DNA from: Pseudomonas aestuarii
GTDB taxonomy: Bacteria; Pseudomonadota; Gammaproteobacteria; Pseudomonadales; Pseudomonadaceae
Length of the DNA: 64,000 nt
Assembly (NCBI RefSeq): GCF_027988105.1
Contig: NZ_JAQJZJ010000006.1
Span: 1 to 64,000, forward strand
Reading direction: 5' to 3'
Shown piece by piece: positions 26,901-35,866 of the stretch. The notes under the pieces were generated by a model, which saw nothing but the letters and a program-made list of their open reading frames with translations, made no database searches and had not been told where the DNA came from. Made by a program: the position numbers and the translations under genes. Positions within the stretch are counted from its first letter, which is position 1. Every line of letters starts with the position of its first letter.

Positions 26901-28919
26901 ATGCGGCTCGCGGGACAATTACAGGGCCGCCTCTGCATGACTGCCAGCACCACTCCCCACCCAGATGTACCACAGCAAGCCGTTTCATCCTCGCTTCAAG
27001 CTGTCGAGGATGGGCGTACTGAACGTGTGATCGCATCCACGCAACTGCCCGTGATTGGCCAGTGGTTTTGGGTGCATGAACAATGGTTTGGCTGCGTGAT
27101 CGGCGTCGGCAGCAATTTTGTCGAATTGAGCGGGCCTGCGGGAGGCAAGTCCAGCCACAACGCGCGCATTCATTTCGCCGACATTAGCCACGCGCTCAGG
27201 CACGAGCCGGATCACCAGCGCGTCCTTGCCAACAAAGTCGAGCAAAGCAAGGCTGCCATCGCCAGCCTGATGCAAGAGGTTCAGACACTGACCACGAGCC
27301 TTGGCGTCGCGCCTCGGCAGCAGTTGGAGCACAGTACGCCGTCAAGTGCCTCAGGCCTGGCGACACTGGCGGCGCAAGGAGATATCGAGGCATACAAGAA
27401 AGCCCTGATAACGGCCCAAAAGGAAGCCTTGCCCAAGCTGCGCGACCAATTACGCAGCGCCAACGAAACATTGATGAGCTGGATCTCGGCAGAAATGCTG
27501 CCTTTGGAGGCCCTCGCCGCGCAAAGTACCGATGTTGTCGATGACATTCAGGATCGCGTGTTCAACATTGAGTTGTATGCCGGGTTGGCGGAGAGCGTCG
27601 TGCAATTCTGCGAAGGCCAAGCTGCCGAGGCGAGCGAAAAGCTTCGGGTGTTCCAGCGGATGCTGTTCTGCGATGAGGAGGCACTACTTGCCTACGATTG
27701 TGGCGGGCTGGAAATCAGCGATCTGCCCTCCTTTCAGGACTGGCTGAGCCAGCCGCAGAACAGGGATCGACTACTGCCTTATCCTCGCTGCCTGGTCGCG
27801 ATGCGCGTGCGGCGAACCGGCAAGGATCGAGATGCTGACGGATCCCTGCTGTCGCTGATGCACAATCTCGCCTTGGCGGAAGCCGACCACAGCACGTTCC
27901 TGTTTATCCGCAATGGCGAGCAGCTTTACCGGATCAGCACCGCGATCGAGTTCGATGAACTGATATTTCCCGACAAGGCGGTATTCGATCCTTGTGAGCC
28001 GATGATGGTCAAGATGTGGGGCTCCCGCGTCGAGCAGAAAATCACCCGGCGTGAGTTCGAATCGAGGCTCGCCAGCCATGACGCCTGGCAGGCCAGAGTC
28101 GAAGCCTGGGAAGAGCAACATCCATGCAGTGAATGGGAAGCGCGCAACCCCGGTAAAAATTACTACCAGGCCAACCCTCACCGGCTCAGAAACGATGGCG
28201 ATAATGGCTTCAACCCCGCCAACTGGAAGCCCTTCGATCACAGCAACGTCTACTACGACGAAGCCCTCAAGGAAATCGCTGACGATGTCCGCAAATACAA
28301 TCGGGTCGCAGTAATCGTTCAGGGTCTGTTCGACCGCTCCAAGTGCCTTGCACCTCATCCGCCGATCCGCAGCTGGACGGCCGAAGGCTTCCGCAGCGCC
28401 ATCGAGCTGATCTACGACGCTGCGGGCCTCTCCCACGGTGAGCCGCCATGCTTCGAAACCTATCGTGCGCGCTGCAATGCGCTGATCGGCGAGTCATCGA
28501 TTCTGTTCGGCCAACAACTGGCCTGGCTGAAGCGAGAGGCGCAGCGCGAATGCCGGCGGATCGACAAAGACCCACGAAGCAACAACGGCACACCACGGCC
28601 CAAGTTGTTCGAGCCACAGGGCGATCCTGGCCCCGGCTATCTGGCCCGGCCCAGCATGGTGCAAGTAAAAGCACGCAAGGCGGTGTTCGCCTGGCTGCGA
28701 GAAAGTCGCTCGCAGAGGGCAGCTTCGAGCAGCCCCATCCGTGTAACCCTGAGCGTGCCTTTTGACGAGATGTTCAACGTCAGCGCCTACCAGCCAGGCG
28801 ACTATCGGATGTTTTTCCAGGACCACCGCACGCGTAAGCAGTACCTAAAATGGGCACCTTTGCTCATGGCGGCAGAGGATTATCACCAGGGTCGGCTCAA
28901 GGCCAACGAGCCTGCATAG
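26901..28919 (+). CDS. Hypothetical island cargo protein, about 670 residues
   Basis: I do not recognise a named domain. The protein is soluble, with no signal peptide or membrane segments. An early PVIGQWFWV and GCVIGVGSNFVELSGP segment looks like a small beta-barrel. A helical middle follows (about 105-220; NKVEQSKAAIASLMQEVQTL), with coiled-coil character. The C-terminal half is rich in Trp, Tyr and Arg and contains ILIGQGLFDRS-like VIVQGLFDRSKC and FNVSAYQPGDYRMFF. The second ATG at 26937 (MTASTTPHP) is an equally good start, since neither has a strong ribosome site. I recall similar uncharacterised proteins from Pseudomonas islands. A defence or conjugation-linked role is possible but unproven. 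Confidence 0.7.
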   Translation: MRLAGQLQGRLCMTASTTPHPDVPQQAVSSSLQAVEDGRTERVIASTQLPVIGQWFWVHEQWFGCVIGVGSNFVELSGPAGGKSSHNARIHFADISHALRHEPDHQRVLANKVEQSKAAIASLMQEVQTLTTSLGVAPRQQLEHSTPSSASGLATLAAQGDIEAYKKALITAQKEALPKLRDQLRSANETLMSWISAEMLPLEALAAQSTDVVDDIQDRVFNIELYAGLAESVVQFCEGQAAEASEKLRVFQRMLFCDEEALLAYDCGGLEISDLPSFQDWLSQPQNRDRLLPYPRCLVAMRVRRTGKDRDADGSLLSLMHNLALAEADHSTFLFIRNGEQLYRISTAIEFDELIFPDKAVFDPCEPMMVKMWGSRVEQKITRREFESRLASHDAWQARVEAWEEQHPCSEWEARNPGKNYYQANPHRLRNDGDNGFNPANWKPFDHSNVYYDEALKEIADDVRKYNRVAVIVQGLFDRSKCLAPHPPIRSWTAEGFRSAIELIYDAAGLSHGEPPCFETYRARCNALIGESSILFGQQLAWLKREAQRECRRIDKDPRSNNGTPRPKLFEPQGDPGPGYLARPSMVQVKARKAVFAWLRESRSQRAASSSPIRVTLSVPFDEMFNVSAYQPGDYRMFFQDHRTRKQYLKWAPLLMAAEDYHQGRLKANEPA

Positions 28920-29115
28920 TGAACTCCTGCTTTGCCATACGAGTGGAGCCGCCTGCCCGGAAACGAAAGGCCGGATTGCATCTGAATGCCTTCACGTCCA
29001 GCCAGGCGCTCGCATCCGGATGCGCTTCAAGCTTGTACACCGAGGGGCTACTTTCCGTCAGGGGGCACGCTGATATACACGACGTTTAAGTGGGGAGAGA
29101 CAACCAGAAACAACA

Positions 29116-29136
29116 AAGCCCGCACGGGGCGGGCTT
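29116..29136 (-). terminator. Intrinsic terminator downstream of tRNA-Arg
   Basis: AAGCCCGC and GCGGGCTT enclose ACGGG. On the minus strand TGTTGTTT follows, as expected for the end of the tRNA transcript. It lies 47 bases beyond the tRNA CCA. Confidence 0.7.
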
Positions 29137-29182
29137 CTTGGGGTGTTTCGTAGACTGCCAGAGACAGGTTGAAACAGGTATT

Positions 29183-29259
29183 TGGTGCACCAGGCGGGAT
29201 TCGAACCCACGACCACTGCCTTCGGAGGGCAGTACTCTATCCAGCTGAGCTACTGGTGC
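29183..29259 (-). tRNA. tRNA-Arg (anticodon CCG)
   Basis: Seventy-seven bases fold as a full cloverleaf: acceptor GCACCAG/CTGGTGC, D stem GCTC/GAGT, anticodon stem CTGCC/GGCAG with loop CTCCGAA (anticodon CCG, reading CGG), T arm GTGGG-TTCGAAT-CCCGC and an encoded CCA. The gene is intact, and its 3' end is the likely attachment site of the element to its left. Confidence 0.95.
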
Positions 29260-29630
29260 AACGCGGCGCAATCATACGCATCTCGCGCGCGGGCGTCCAT
29301 GCTGGCGGTTGTGCGTGTTTGCGCGCCAATACACTGGGTTTGGCGTGAGTGATCGCCAGATCAACCGATGCCTGGGCGGAGCGTTAATTTTTTCGAACAG
29401 ACTATTGCCCTTTACCCCTCATGTCCCTAGGATTCGTTTGAGATTTCAAACGATCTTGCTGAAACCGTTCGGAACTCTGTGCAGTCCGGATCAATCCTAT
29501 CAAGACCTATTGTCTAAAATTGATTAAGCGGGGCATCGGGCCTGGCAAAACATCTTTATAGGGTCCGCCTGCCCGTCGTACCAACAACAACCGTCCGACG
29601 CCTGGGTGTCGCGATGAGAAGGAGAAAGTC
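29260..29630 (+). promoter_or_regulatory. Leader region of gabD
   Basis: This 371-base gap has no gene I can support. An inverted repeat at 29434-29453 (TCGTTTGA and TCAAACGA around GATT) is a candidate operator. The stretch around 29510-29560 is AT-rich enough for a promoter. GAAGGAGAAAG just before 29631 is a strong ribosome site. I cannot assign a regulator. Confidence 0.4.
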
Positions 29631-31079
29631 ATGCAATTGAAAGACACCCAGCTGTTCCGCCAACAGGCTTATATCGACGGAACCTGGCTGGACGCCGACA
29701 GCGGCCAGACCATCAAGGTCACCAATCCGGCCACCAACGAAGTCATCGGTAGCGTGCCGAAGATGGGCGCCGCGGAAACCCGCCGTGCCATCGAGGCCGC
29801 CAACCGTGCCCTGCCGGCCTGGAGCGCGCTGACCGCCAAGGAGCGGTCGAACAAGCTGCGCCGCTGGTTCGAGCTGCTGATCGAAAACCAGGACGACCTC
29901 GGTCGCCTGATGACCCTGGAGCAGGGCAAGCCGCTGGCCGAAGCCAAGGGCGAAATCGTCTACGCCGCCTCCTTTATCGAGTGGTTCGCCGAAGAAGCCA
30001 AGCGCATCTACGGCGATGTGATTCCCGGTCACCAGCCGGACAAGCGCCTGATCGTGCTCAAGCAGCCGATCGGCGTGACCGCGGCCATCACCCCGTGGAA
30101 TTTCCCGGCGGCAATGATCACCCGTAAAGCCGGCCCGGCCCTGGCCGCCGGTTGCACCATGGTGATCAAGCCGGCTTCGCAGACGCCGTTCTCTGCCCTG
30201 GCCCTGGTGGCTCTGGCCGAGCGCGCCGGTATTCCGAAAGGCGTCTTGAGTGTGGTCACCGGCAGTGCCGGCGATATCGGTGGCGAGCTGACCAGCAATC
30301 CGATCGTGCGCAAGCTGAGCTTCACCGGCTCGACCGAGATCGGTCGCCAGCTGATGGCCGAGTGCGCCAAGGACATCAAGAAGGTGTCGCTGGAGCTGGG
30401 CGGCAATGCGCCCTTTATCGTGTTCGACGATGCCGACCTGGACAAGGCGGTCGAAGGCGCGCTGATCTCCAAGTACCGCAACAATGGCCAGACCTGCGTG
30501 TGCGCCAACCGTCTGTATATCCAGGACGGCGTGTACGACGCCTTCGCCGAGAAGCTGAAAGTCGCGGTGGCCAAGTTGCAGATCGGTAACGGTCTGGACG
30601 AAGGCACCACCACCGGCCCGCTGATCGACGACAAGGCCGTGGCCAAGGTCCAGGAACACATCGCCGACGCCCTGAGCAAGGGGGCCAAGCTGCTCACCGG
30701 GGGCAAGCCGCACGCCCTGGGTGGCAGTTTCTTCGAGCCGACCATCCTCACTGACGTGCCGAGCAACGCCGCAGTGGCCAGGGAAGAGACCTTCGGCCCG
30801 CTGGCGCCGTTGTTCCGCTTCAAGGACGAGGCCGACGTGATCGCCATGTCCAACGACACCGAATTCGGCCTGGCCTCCTACTTCTACGCCCGCGACATGG
30901 GTCGGGTGTTCCGTGTGGCCGAAGCCCTGGAATACGGCATGGTCGGCGTCAATACCGGGTTGATCTCCAATGAAGTGGCGCCTTTCGGTGGCATCAAGGC
31001 CTCTGGCCTGGGCCGGGAAGGTTCCAAGTACGGCATCGAGGATTACCTGGAAATCAAATACCTCTGCCTGGGTATCTAA
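29631..31079 (+). CDS. gabD: Succinate-semialdehyde dehydrogenase (NADP+)
   Basis: The 482-residue aldehyde dehydrogenase oxidises succinate semialdehyde to succinate in GABA catabolism. Motifs are PWNFPAAMITRKAGPAL, FTGSTEIGRQLM, the base Glu in LELGGNAPFIVFD (about 255) and the catalytic Cys in NNGQTCVCANRLY (about 289), with the second Cys two residues on that is usual for GabD. The start MQLKDTQLFRQQAYIDG has a strong ribosome site. gabT follows by 171 bases with its own leader. Confidence 0.95.
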   Translation: MQLKDTQLFRQQAYIDGTWLDADSGQTIKVTNPATNEVIGSVPKMGAAETRRAIEAANRALPAWSALTAKERSNKLRRWFELLIENQDDLGRLMTLEQGKPLAEAKGEIVYAASFIEWFAEEAKRIYGDVIPGHQPDKRLIVLKQPIGVTAAITPWNFPAAMITRKAGPALAAGCTMVIKPASQTPFSALALVALAERAGIPKGVLSVVTGSAGDIGGELTSNPIVRKLSFTGSTEIGRQLMAECAKDIKKVSLELGGNAPFIVFDDADLDKAVEGALISKYRNNGQTCVCANRLYIQDGVYDAFAEKLKVAVAKLQIGNGLDEGTTTGPLIDDKAVAKVQEHIADALSKGAKLLTGGKPHALGGSFFEPTILTDVPSNAAVAREETFGPLAPLFRFKDEADVIAMSNDTEFGLASYFYARDMGRVFRVAEALEYGMVGVNTGLISNEVAPFGGIKASGLGREGSKYGIEDYLEIKYLCLGI

Positions 31080-31250
31080 CCCGGCGATGTAATCCCGCAG
31101 GGGCGCACGAGAGCGTTGCGCCTTCTGCTTTTTATATGGACATACCTGTGCTCCGGGTGCGCTGCGGCAGTCGATCATCGAATACTGTCAGGCCGTCATC
31201 GGTGACACATCCTTGGACCACGCCGTATCTAGCCGGCGAATGAGGACATC

Positions 31251-32531
31251 ATGAGCAAGACCAACGAATCCCTGATGCAACGCCGCACCGCCGCCGTCCC
31301 GCGTGGCGTCGGCCAGATCCACCCGATCTTCGCCGATCGCGCCGAAAACGCCACGGTCATCGACGTCGAAGGCCGCGAGTTCATCGACTTCGCCGGCGGC
31401 ATCGCGGTGCTCAACACCGGCCACCTGCACCCGAAAGTCATCGCCGCGGTGCAGCAGCAGCTGAGCAAGCTGACCCACACCTGCTTCCAGGTGCTGGCCT
31501 ACGAGCCCTATGTCGAGCTGTGCGAGAAGATCAACGCCAAGGTGCCGGGCGACTTCGCCAAGAAGACCCTGCTGGTCACCACCGGCTCCGAGGCGGTGGA
31601 AAACGCGGTGAAGATCGCCCGCGCCGCCACCGGCCGCGCCGGAGTGATCGCCTTCACCGGCGCTTACCACGGCCGCACCATGATGACCCTGTCGCTGACC
31701 GGCAAGGTCAATCCCTATGCGGCCGGCATGGGCCTGATGCCCGGCGGCGTGTTCCGCGCCCAGTACCCGTGCGCGCTGCACGGGGTCAGCACGGACGACG
31801 CCATCGCCAGCATCGAGCGGATCTTCAAGAACGATGCCGAGCCGCGCGACATCGCCGCGATCATCATCGAGCCGGTGCAGGGCGAGGGCGGCTTCTATAT
31901 TGCGCCGCAAGAATTCATGCAGCGCCTGCGCGCCCTCTGCGACCAGCACGGCATCCTGCTGATCGCCGACGAAGTGCAGACCGGCGCCGGGCGTACCGGC
32001 ACCTTCTTCGCCATGGAGCAGATGGGCGTGGCCGCCGACCTGACCACCTTCGCCAAATCCATCGCCGGCGGTTTCCCGGTGGCCGGCGTGTGCGGCAAGG
32101 CCGAGTACATGGACGCGATCGCCCCGGGTGGCCTGGGCGGCACCTACGCCGGTAGCCCGATCGCCTGCGCCGCGGCGCTGGCGGTGATGCAGGTGTTCGA
32201 GGAAGAGCAGCTGCTGGAGCGCTGCAAGGCGGTCGGCGAGCGCCTGGTCACTGGCCTGAAAGCCATCCAGACCAAGCACAAGAGCATCGGCGAGGTGCGC
32301 GCCCTCGGCGCGATGATCGCCATGGAGCTGTGCGAAGACGGCGATCTGCACAAGCCGAACGCCGCGCTGACCGGGCAGATCGTCGCCAAGGCGCGCGACA
32401 AGGGCTTGATCCTGCTGTCCTGCGGCACCTACGGCAACGTGCTGCGGGTGCTGGTGCCGCTGACTGCTGCAGACGAGCTGCTCGACAGGGGCCTGGCGAT
32501 CATCGCCGAGTGCTTCGCCGAACTGGCGTAA
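31251..32531 (+). CDS. gabT: 4-Aminobutyrate aminotransferase
   Basis: The 426-residue class III PLP enzyme transfers the amino group of GABA to 2-oxoglutarate, giving succinate semialdehyde for GabD. TTGSEAVENAVKIARAATGR, FTGAYHGRTMM and DEVQTGAGRTGTFFAMEQ are present. The PLP Lys is in TTFAKSIAGGFPVAG near residue 268. AATGAGGACATC precedes the ATG. A strong terminator follows the stop codon. Confidence 0.95.
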   Translation: MSKTNESLMQRRTAAVPRGVGQIHPIFADRAENATVIDVEGREFIDFAGGIAVLNTGHLHPKVIAAVQQQLSKLTHTCFQVLAYEPYVELCEKINAKVPGDFAKKTLLVTTGSEAVENAVKIARAATGRAGVIAFTGAYHGRTMMTLSLTGKVNPYAAGMGLMPGGVFRAQYPCALHGVSTDDAIASIERIFKNDAEPRDIAAIIIEPVQGEGGFYIAPQEFMQRLRALCDQHGILLIADEVQTGAGRTGTFFAMEQMGVAADLTTFAKSIAGGFPVAGVCGKAEYMDAIAPGGLGGTYAGSPIACAAALAVMQVFEEEQLLERCKAVGERLVTGLKAIQTKHKSIGEVRALGAMIAMELCEDGDLHKPNAALTGQIVAKARDKGLILLSCGTYGNVLRVLVPLTAADELLDRGLAIIAECFAELA

Positions 32532-32541
32532 ACCAGGCTGG

Positions 32542-32573
32542 AAAAAAGACCCGCTTCGGCGGGTCTTTTTTTT
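32542..32573 (+). terminator. Intrinsic terminator of gabT
   Basis: GACCCGC-TTCG-GCGGGTC with a stable UUCG tetraloop, A6 before and T8 after, starts 11 bases beyond the gabT stop. It should work on both strands. From here to 32843 I see no gene or clear signal. Confidence 0.95.
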
Positions 32574-32843
32574 GCGGATTTTTCCGGCGGGTAAGCAGGC
32601 AGAACAGCACCGCTTACGATTCACGCAAGAGGCTGAATTTGCCCAGGAAGAACAGCATCAGGCTGGACTGCGCACCGGCAGCAAGGCGCTGCACATCCAG
32701 TGCTCGCCGGCCTCCAAGGCTCCAGCCCCCGCCAGTGCCATGCTGACCGCCTAGCCGTCCTGCACCCGCAGCCACTGGGGCTGTGCGCCAAGGCTCAGGG
32801 TCAACACCGCCCGCCTGCTCGGGCGAGTGGACGCTCAAGCGTT

Positions 32844-33278
32844 CTAGCTCAGAACGGGCGACTTGATTGCGCTTATGCTCTCACTCATTTCCAGTAGCAA
32901 GCCGGTAATTTGCTCGGCGCTCATGTCGAACGGGTCGAAGTGATCGCGGGCCGAATATTTCAGGAACAGCTCACGATTGACTCGCTTGGCCCCGGCCCAG
33001 CCCATGCTCCAGTTGCAGTAACGACGCAGGCTGATTTCGGCGTAGTCGAGAATGGTCAGATCCTTGTGCCGGCTGTCATCGGCCAGGCGGTTGTACAAGG
33101 CGTTCACCTCGCTGCGCGGACCTTCCAGCGCCTGCAGGAAGATATTGGCGTTGCAGCAGAGTATCCCGGTCAGGCCCCTGCCGGGGTTGTTGCGCTGCGA
33201 GCTGTCGAGAATCTCGCGGATCAGCTCGGCAGAAACGCCCTGGCTGGCACGGCTGGCATAGGTAAGACGCACGAGCAT
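32844..33278 (-). CDS. BLUF-domain blue-light photoreceptor
   Basis: The 144-residue protein is almost entirely a BLUF domain, which binds FAD and senses blue light. The key Tyr is in MLVRLTYASRA (residue 7). RNNPGRGLTGILCCNANIFLQALEG holds the Asn/Gln that reorganises on illumination (Gln near 49). NWSMGWAG near 92 contains the conserved Trp-Met pair. There is no fused output domain, so it must signal through a partner protein. Two 11-bp direct repeats lie in its upstream region. The regulator and partner are not in this window. Confidence 0.92.
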   Translation of the reverse strand: MLVRLTYASRASQGVSAELIREILDSSQRNNPGRGLTGILCCNANIFLQALEGPRSEVNALYNRLADDSRHKDLTILDYAEISLRRYCNWSMGWAGAKRVNRELFLKYSARDHFDPFDMSAEQITGLLLEMSESISAIKSPVLS

Positions 33279-33340
33279 GATCAGATCCTCGAAACACTTG
33301 TGCAGGTAGGTGAGGTTAAAGTTAGTTAATTCTGCATTAC

Positions 33341-33362
33341 TTGTATAAGCTTTGTATAACTA
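33341..33362 (-). promoter_or_regulatory. Two 11-bp direct repeats, CarH/LitR-type operator candidate
   Basis: TTGTATAA occurs at 33341-33348 and again at 33352-33359, exactly 11 bp apart. On the minus strand each unit is TTATACAA, containing TATACA, which fits the TnTACA core of the 11-bp repeats bound by B12-dependent light-sensing MerR regulators (CarH, LitR). They lie 63-81 bases before the BLUF start, in an AT-rich block. Confidence 0.55.
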
Positions 33363-33491
33363 ATTTAATGCCGCTCTTCTGTCCCCGCGCGTAACAAAAT
33401 ACCCTGGCCACTCTCTATAGTGGCTACAAACAGCTGGTGGCTTCGCGCCTCAGACACCCCGAGGGGGGGCGCCAGCGATAAGGAGTTAACC

Positions 33492-34466
33492 GTGCATGCC
33501 ATGCTGCCTTTGCTCAACCAACTGGCCTTTCCGGCAATCCGCCGGGGCCAGCTGGAAGCGCTGCAGATCAACCTGACCTATCGCTGCAACCAGCGTTGCC
33601 TGCATTGCCACGTCAACGCCGGGCCGACCCGCAGCGAGGCGATGACCGACGAAAGCCTGGCGCTGCTGCACCAGGTGATCGATGCCCATCCGGTGCGCAC
33701 CCTGGATCTGACCGGCGGCGCACCGGAGATGCATCCGCGCTTTCGCGAGATCGTCCAGCATGCGCGCCGCGAGGGGCTGCGGGTGATCGACCGCTGCAAC
33801 CTGACCATTCTCAGCGAGCCGGGCTATGAAGACCTGGCCGTGTTCCTCGCCGAACAGGGCGTCGAGGTCAGCGCCTCCTTGCCCTGCTACTCGCGCGATA
33901 ACGTCGACAAGCAGCGCGGCGATGGCGTGTTCGATGCCAGCATCAAGGGCCTGCAACAGCTCAATGCCCTGGGCTATGGCCAGCCCGACAGCGGCTTGCT
34001 GCTCAATCTGGTGTACAACCCGCAAGGCCCGAGCCTGCCGCCGCCGCAAGCCGCGCTGGAGGCCGACTACAAGCGCCACCTGGCCGAAGATTTCGGCATT
34101 CAGTTCAACCACCTGCTGTGCATCACCAACCAGCCGATTGCGCGTTTCGGCAGCACCCTGGTCAGCAAGGGCCAGTTCAACGCCTACATGCAGTTGCTGC
34201 GCGACAGCTACCGCCCGGAAAATGTCGAACCACTGATGTGCCGCAGCCTGGTCAGCGTCGACTGGCAGGGTTACCTGTACGACTGCGACTTCAACCAGAT
34301 GCTCGACTTGCCACTCGAACTGCAGGGCCGCGTGATCGGCCGTCAACGGCCCCACCTGCGCGACCTGCTGGGCGCCAAGCTGGATGGCAACCCCATCGTC
34401 ACCCGCGATCACTGTTTCGCCTGCACCGCCGGACAGGGGTCCAGCTGTGGCGGTAGCCTGAGCTAA
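33492..34466 (+). CDS. arsS: ArsS, arsenosugar-biosynthesis radical SAM protein
   Basis: The 324-residue radical SAM enzyme has the 4Fe-4S motif CNQRCLHCHV near residue 33, the GGAPE motif, and a C-terminal DUF3641 zone with extra cysteines (CDFNQML, CFACTAGQGSSCGG). In cyanobacteria ArsS makes dimethylarsinoyl-adenosyl products; many proteobacterial homologues are unproven. I use the GTG at 33492, six bases after AAGGAG; the ATG at 33501 is poorly spaced. It leads an operon with a symporter, a phosphoesterase and the TVP38 flavoprotein fusion. No arsM is visible in this window. Confidence 0.8.
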   Translation: MHAMLPLLNQLAFPAIRRGQLEALQINLTYRCNQRCLHCHVNAGPTRSEAMTDESLALLHQVIDAHPVRTLDLTGGAPEMHPRFREIVQHARREGLRVIDRCNLTILSEPGYEDLAVFLAEQGVEVSASLPCYSRDNVDKQRGDGVFDASIKGLQQLNALGYGQPDSGLLLNLVYNPQGPSLPPPQAALEADYKRHLAEDFGIQFNHLLCITNQPIARFGSTLVSKGQFNAYMQLLRDSYRPENVEPLMCRSLVSVDWQGYLYDCDFNQMLDLPLELQGRVIGRQRPHLRDLLGAKLDGNPIVTRDHCFACTAGQGSSCGGSLS

Positions 34467-34486
34467 CTTCAACCAAGGAATGTTCC

Positions 34487-35866
34487 ATGCAAGCCACCAG
34501 CATCACCGGGCTGTTTTTCTGGGGTTTTCTGCTGGTCTACGGCGTCTTGATGCTGGCGCTGGCGCCGCGTGCCGTGACCCTCGGCGGCTTCTTCAATGGC
34601 GAGGACAACCAGGGCCGTAGCGCCGCGCCCTGGCTGCTCACCTCGAGCATCTTCATCAGCTGGATCTTCGCCAAGTCGGTGACCAACGCCGCCAACCTGG
34701 GCGCCAGTTACGGCCTGGTCGGTGGTCTGGCCTACGCCATGTACTGGCTGTCGATCCCGCTCACCGGCTTCGTCATCTACCGCCTGCGTCGGCGTTATGC
34801 GGCCACCGGGCTGGTGAGTTTTCTCAGCAGCCATTACGGGCGTGGCGCGGCCCTGGCGTTTTCCGCGGCCATCCTGATCCGCCTGTTCAACGAGGTGTGG
34901 AGCAACACCGCGGTGGTCGGCGGTTATTACGGTGACTCCGGCAGCCTTGAATTCATCGGCGCCGCGCTGCTGTTTACCGCCGTGACCCTGGCCTACAGCC
35001 TGCGCGGCGGTCTGCGCAGCTCGATCCTCACCGATGCGGCGCAGGCGGCGATCTTTATCGTCGCGCTGATCTGGGTGCTCGGCCTGGTGCTGCCGCAGCA
35101 TTCGCCGGCCGAACTGGCCAGCACCAGCCACTGGGCGCTGAATGGCGGCGTCGATCTGCTCCTGGTCGCCGGCCTGCAAGCCTTCAGCTACGGCTTCCAC
35201 GATCCGGTGCTGACCGACCGCGGCTTTATCAGCGAAGAGAAGACCATGCGTCGCTCCTTCGTCATCGCCGGGGTGCTGGGTTTTATCGCCATCCTCGCCT
35301 TCAGCCTGATCGGCGTGCATGCGCAACTAACCGGCCTGGCCGCCTCGGACAATGTGCCGGCGGCCCTGGCCAAGAGCCTGGGCATCGGGGCACTGCTGGT
35401 GATGACGCTGGTGATGGTCTCGGCCGCCGGCTCGACCCTGGACTCGACCTTCTCCAGCCTGGCCAAGCTGGCCGGCCGTGAATTGCCCAAGCTGGCCGGT
35501 CGCGACCTGGGGCAGAAGGCCATCGGCGTGGGCATGGCGGTGATGGTGCTGTTCGCCCTGTTTGGCAACCTGCCGATGATCGCCGGCACCGACATCCTCA
35601 AGGCCACCACCATCAGCGGCACCATGGTCATCGGCCTGGCCCCGGTGTTTATCCTGCACGGCCTGACCACGCCGACCCGCCTGGGTTTTCACCTGAGCTT
35701 CTGGACCGGCCTGGGTCTGGGCGTGGCCCTGACCCTCGGCTGGATTCCGCAGAGCTGGGCCATCGGCGACGGCAAATACGCCCTGCTGCTCGGCACCAAC
35801 CTTTATGGTCTGGGCCTGTGTGTATTGGGTTATCTGGTACCCGGCTGGTTACGGAGGTCAGCATGA
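34487..35866 (+). CDS. Sodium:solute symporter family protein
   Basis: The 459-residue polytopic protein has about 12-13 membrane helices and the SSS fold. The segment SSIFISWIFAKSVTNAANLGASYGLVGG matches the substrate/sodium region of helices 1-2, and MVSAAGSTLDSTFSSLAKLAGR matches the sodium site of helix 8, where SSS proteins keep paired Ser/Thr. Family members move sugars, amino acids, nucleosides or urea. A substrate linked to arsenosugar or nucleoside metabolism is inferred from context only. The gene follows arsS by 20 bases, and its final codons are repeated in the next small frame. Confidence 0.85.
   Translation: MQATSITGLFFWGFLLVYGVLMLALAPRAVTLGGFFNGEDNQGRSAAPWLLTSSIFISWIFAKSVTNAANLGASYGLVGGLAYAMYWLSIPLTGFVIYRLRRRYAATGLVSFLSSHYGRGAALAFSAAILIRLFNEVWSNTAVVGGYYGDSGSLEFIGAALLFTAVTLAYSLRGGLRSSILTDAAQAAIFIVALIWVLGLVLPQHSPAELASTSHWALNGGVDLLLVAGLQAFSYGFHDPVLTDRGFISEEKTMRRSFVIAGVLGFIAILAFSLIGVHAQLTGLAASDNVPAALAKSLGIGALLVMTLVMVSAAGSTLDSTFSSLAKLAGRELPKLAGRDLGQKAIGVGMAVMVLFALFGNLPMIAGTDILKATTISGTMVIGLAPVFILHGLTTPTRLGFHLSFWTGLGLGVALTLGWIPQSWAIGDGKYALLLGTNLYGLGLCVLGYLVPGWLRRSA

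Larger units (their letters stand above)
26545..29185. mobile_element. Remnant of a tRNA-Arg-integrated element
   Basis: The segment is bounded by the tRNA-Arg 3' end (29183-29208) and its degenerate copy (26545-26568). Inside are one complete gene and non-coding sequence, without an integrase. At 26618-26640 a repeated GGCATAC (GGCATACA, GGCGGCATACAC) resembles the short repeats near tyrosine-integrase attachment sites. Bases 26571-26900 and 28920-29115 otherwise show nothing coding that I can support. The element seems to have lost its mobility genes. Confidence 0.5.

Noticed and set aside
28850..29089. A 79-codon frame after the island gene
   Set aside because: It starts inside the island gene in another frame and its composition gives no support.
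29309..29527. A 72-codon frame upstream of gabD
   Set aside because: It has no ribosome site or recognisable sequence, lies in a lower-GC leader and overlaps a likely operator dyad.
29546..29561. TGGCAAAACATCTTTA as a sigma-54 promoter for gabD
   Set aside because: The GG pair is present but the -12 GC is missing, so it fails the essential bases.
32572..32843. Short frames between the gabT terminator and the BLUF gene
   Set aside because: Several overlapping frames exist on both strands, none with a ribosome site or a recognisable product.
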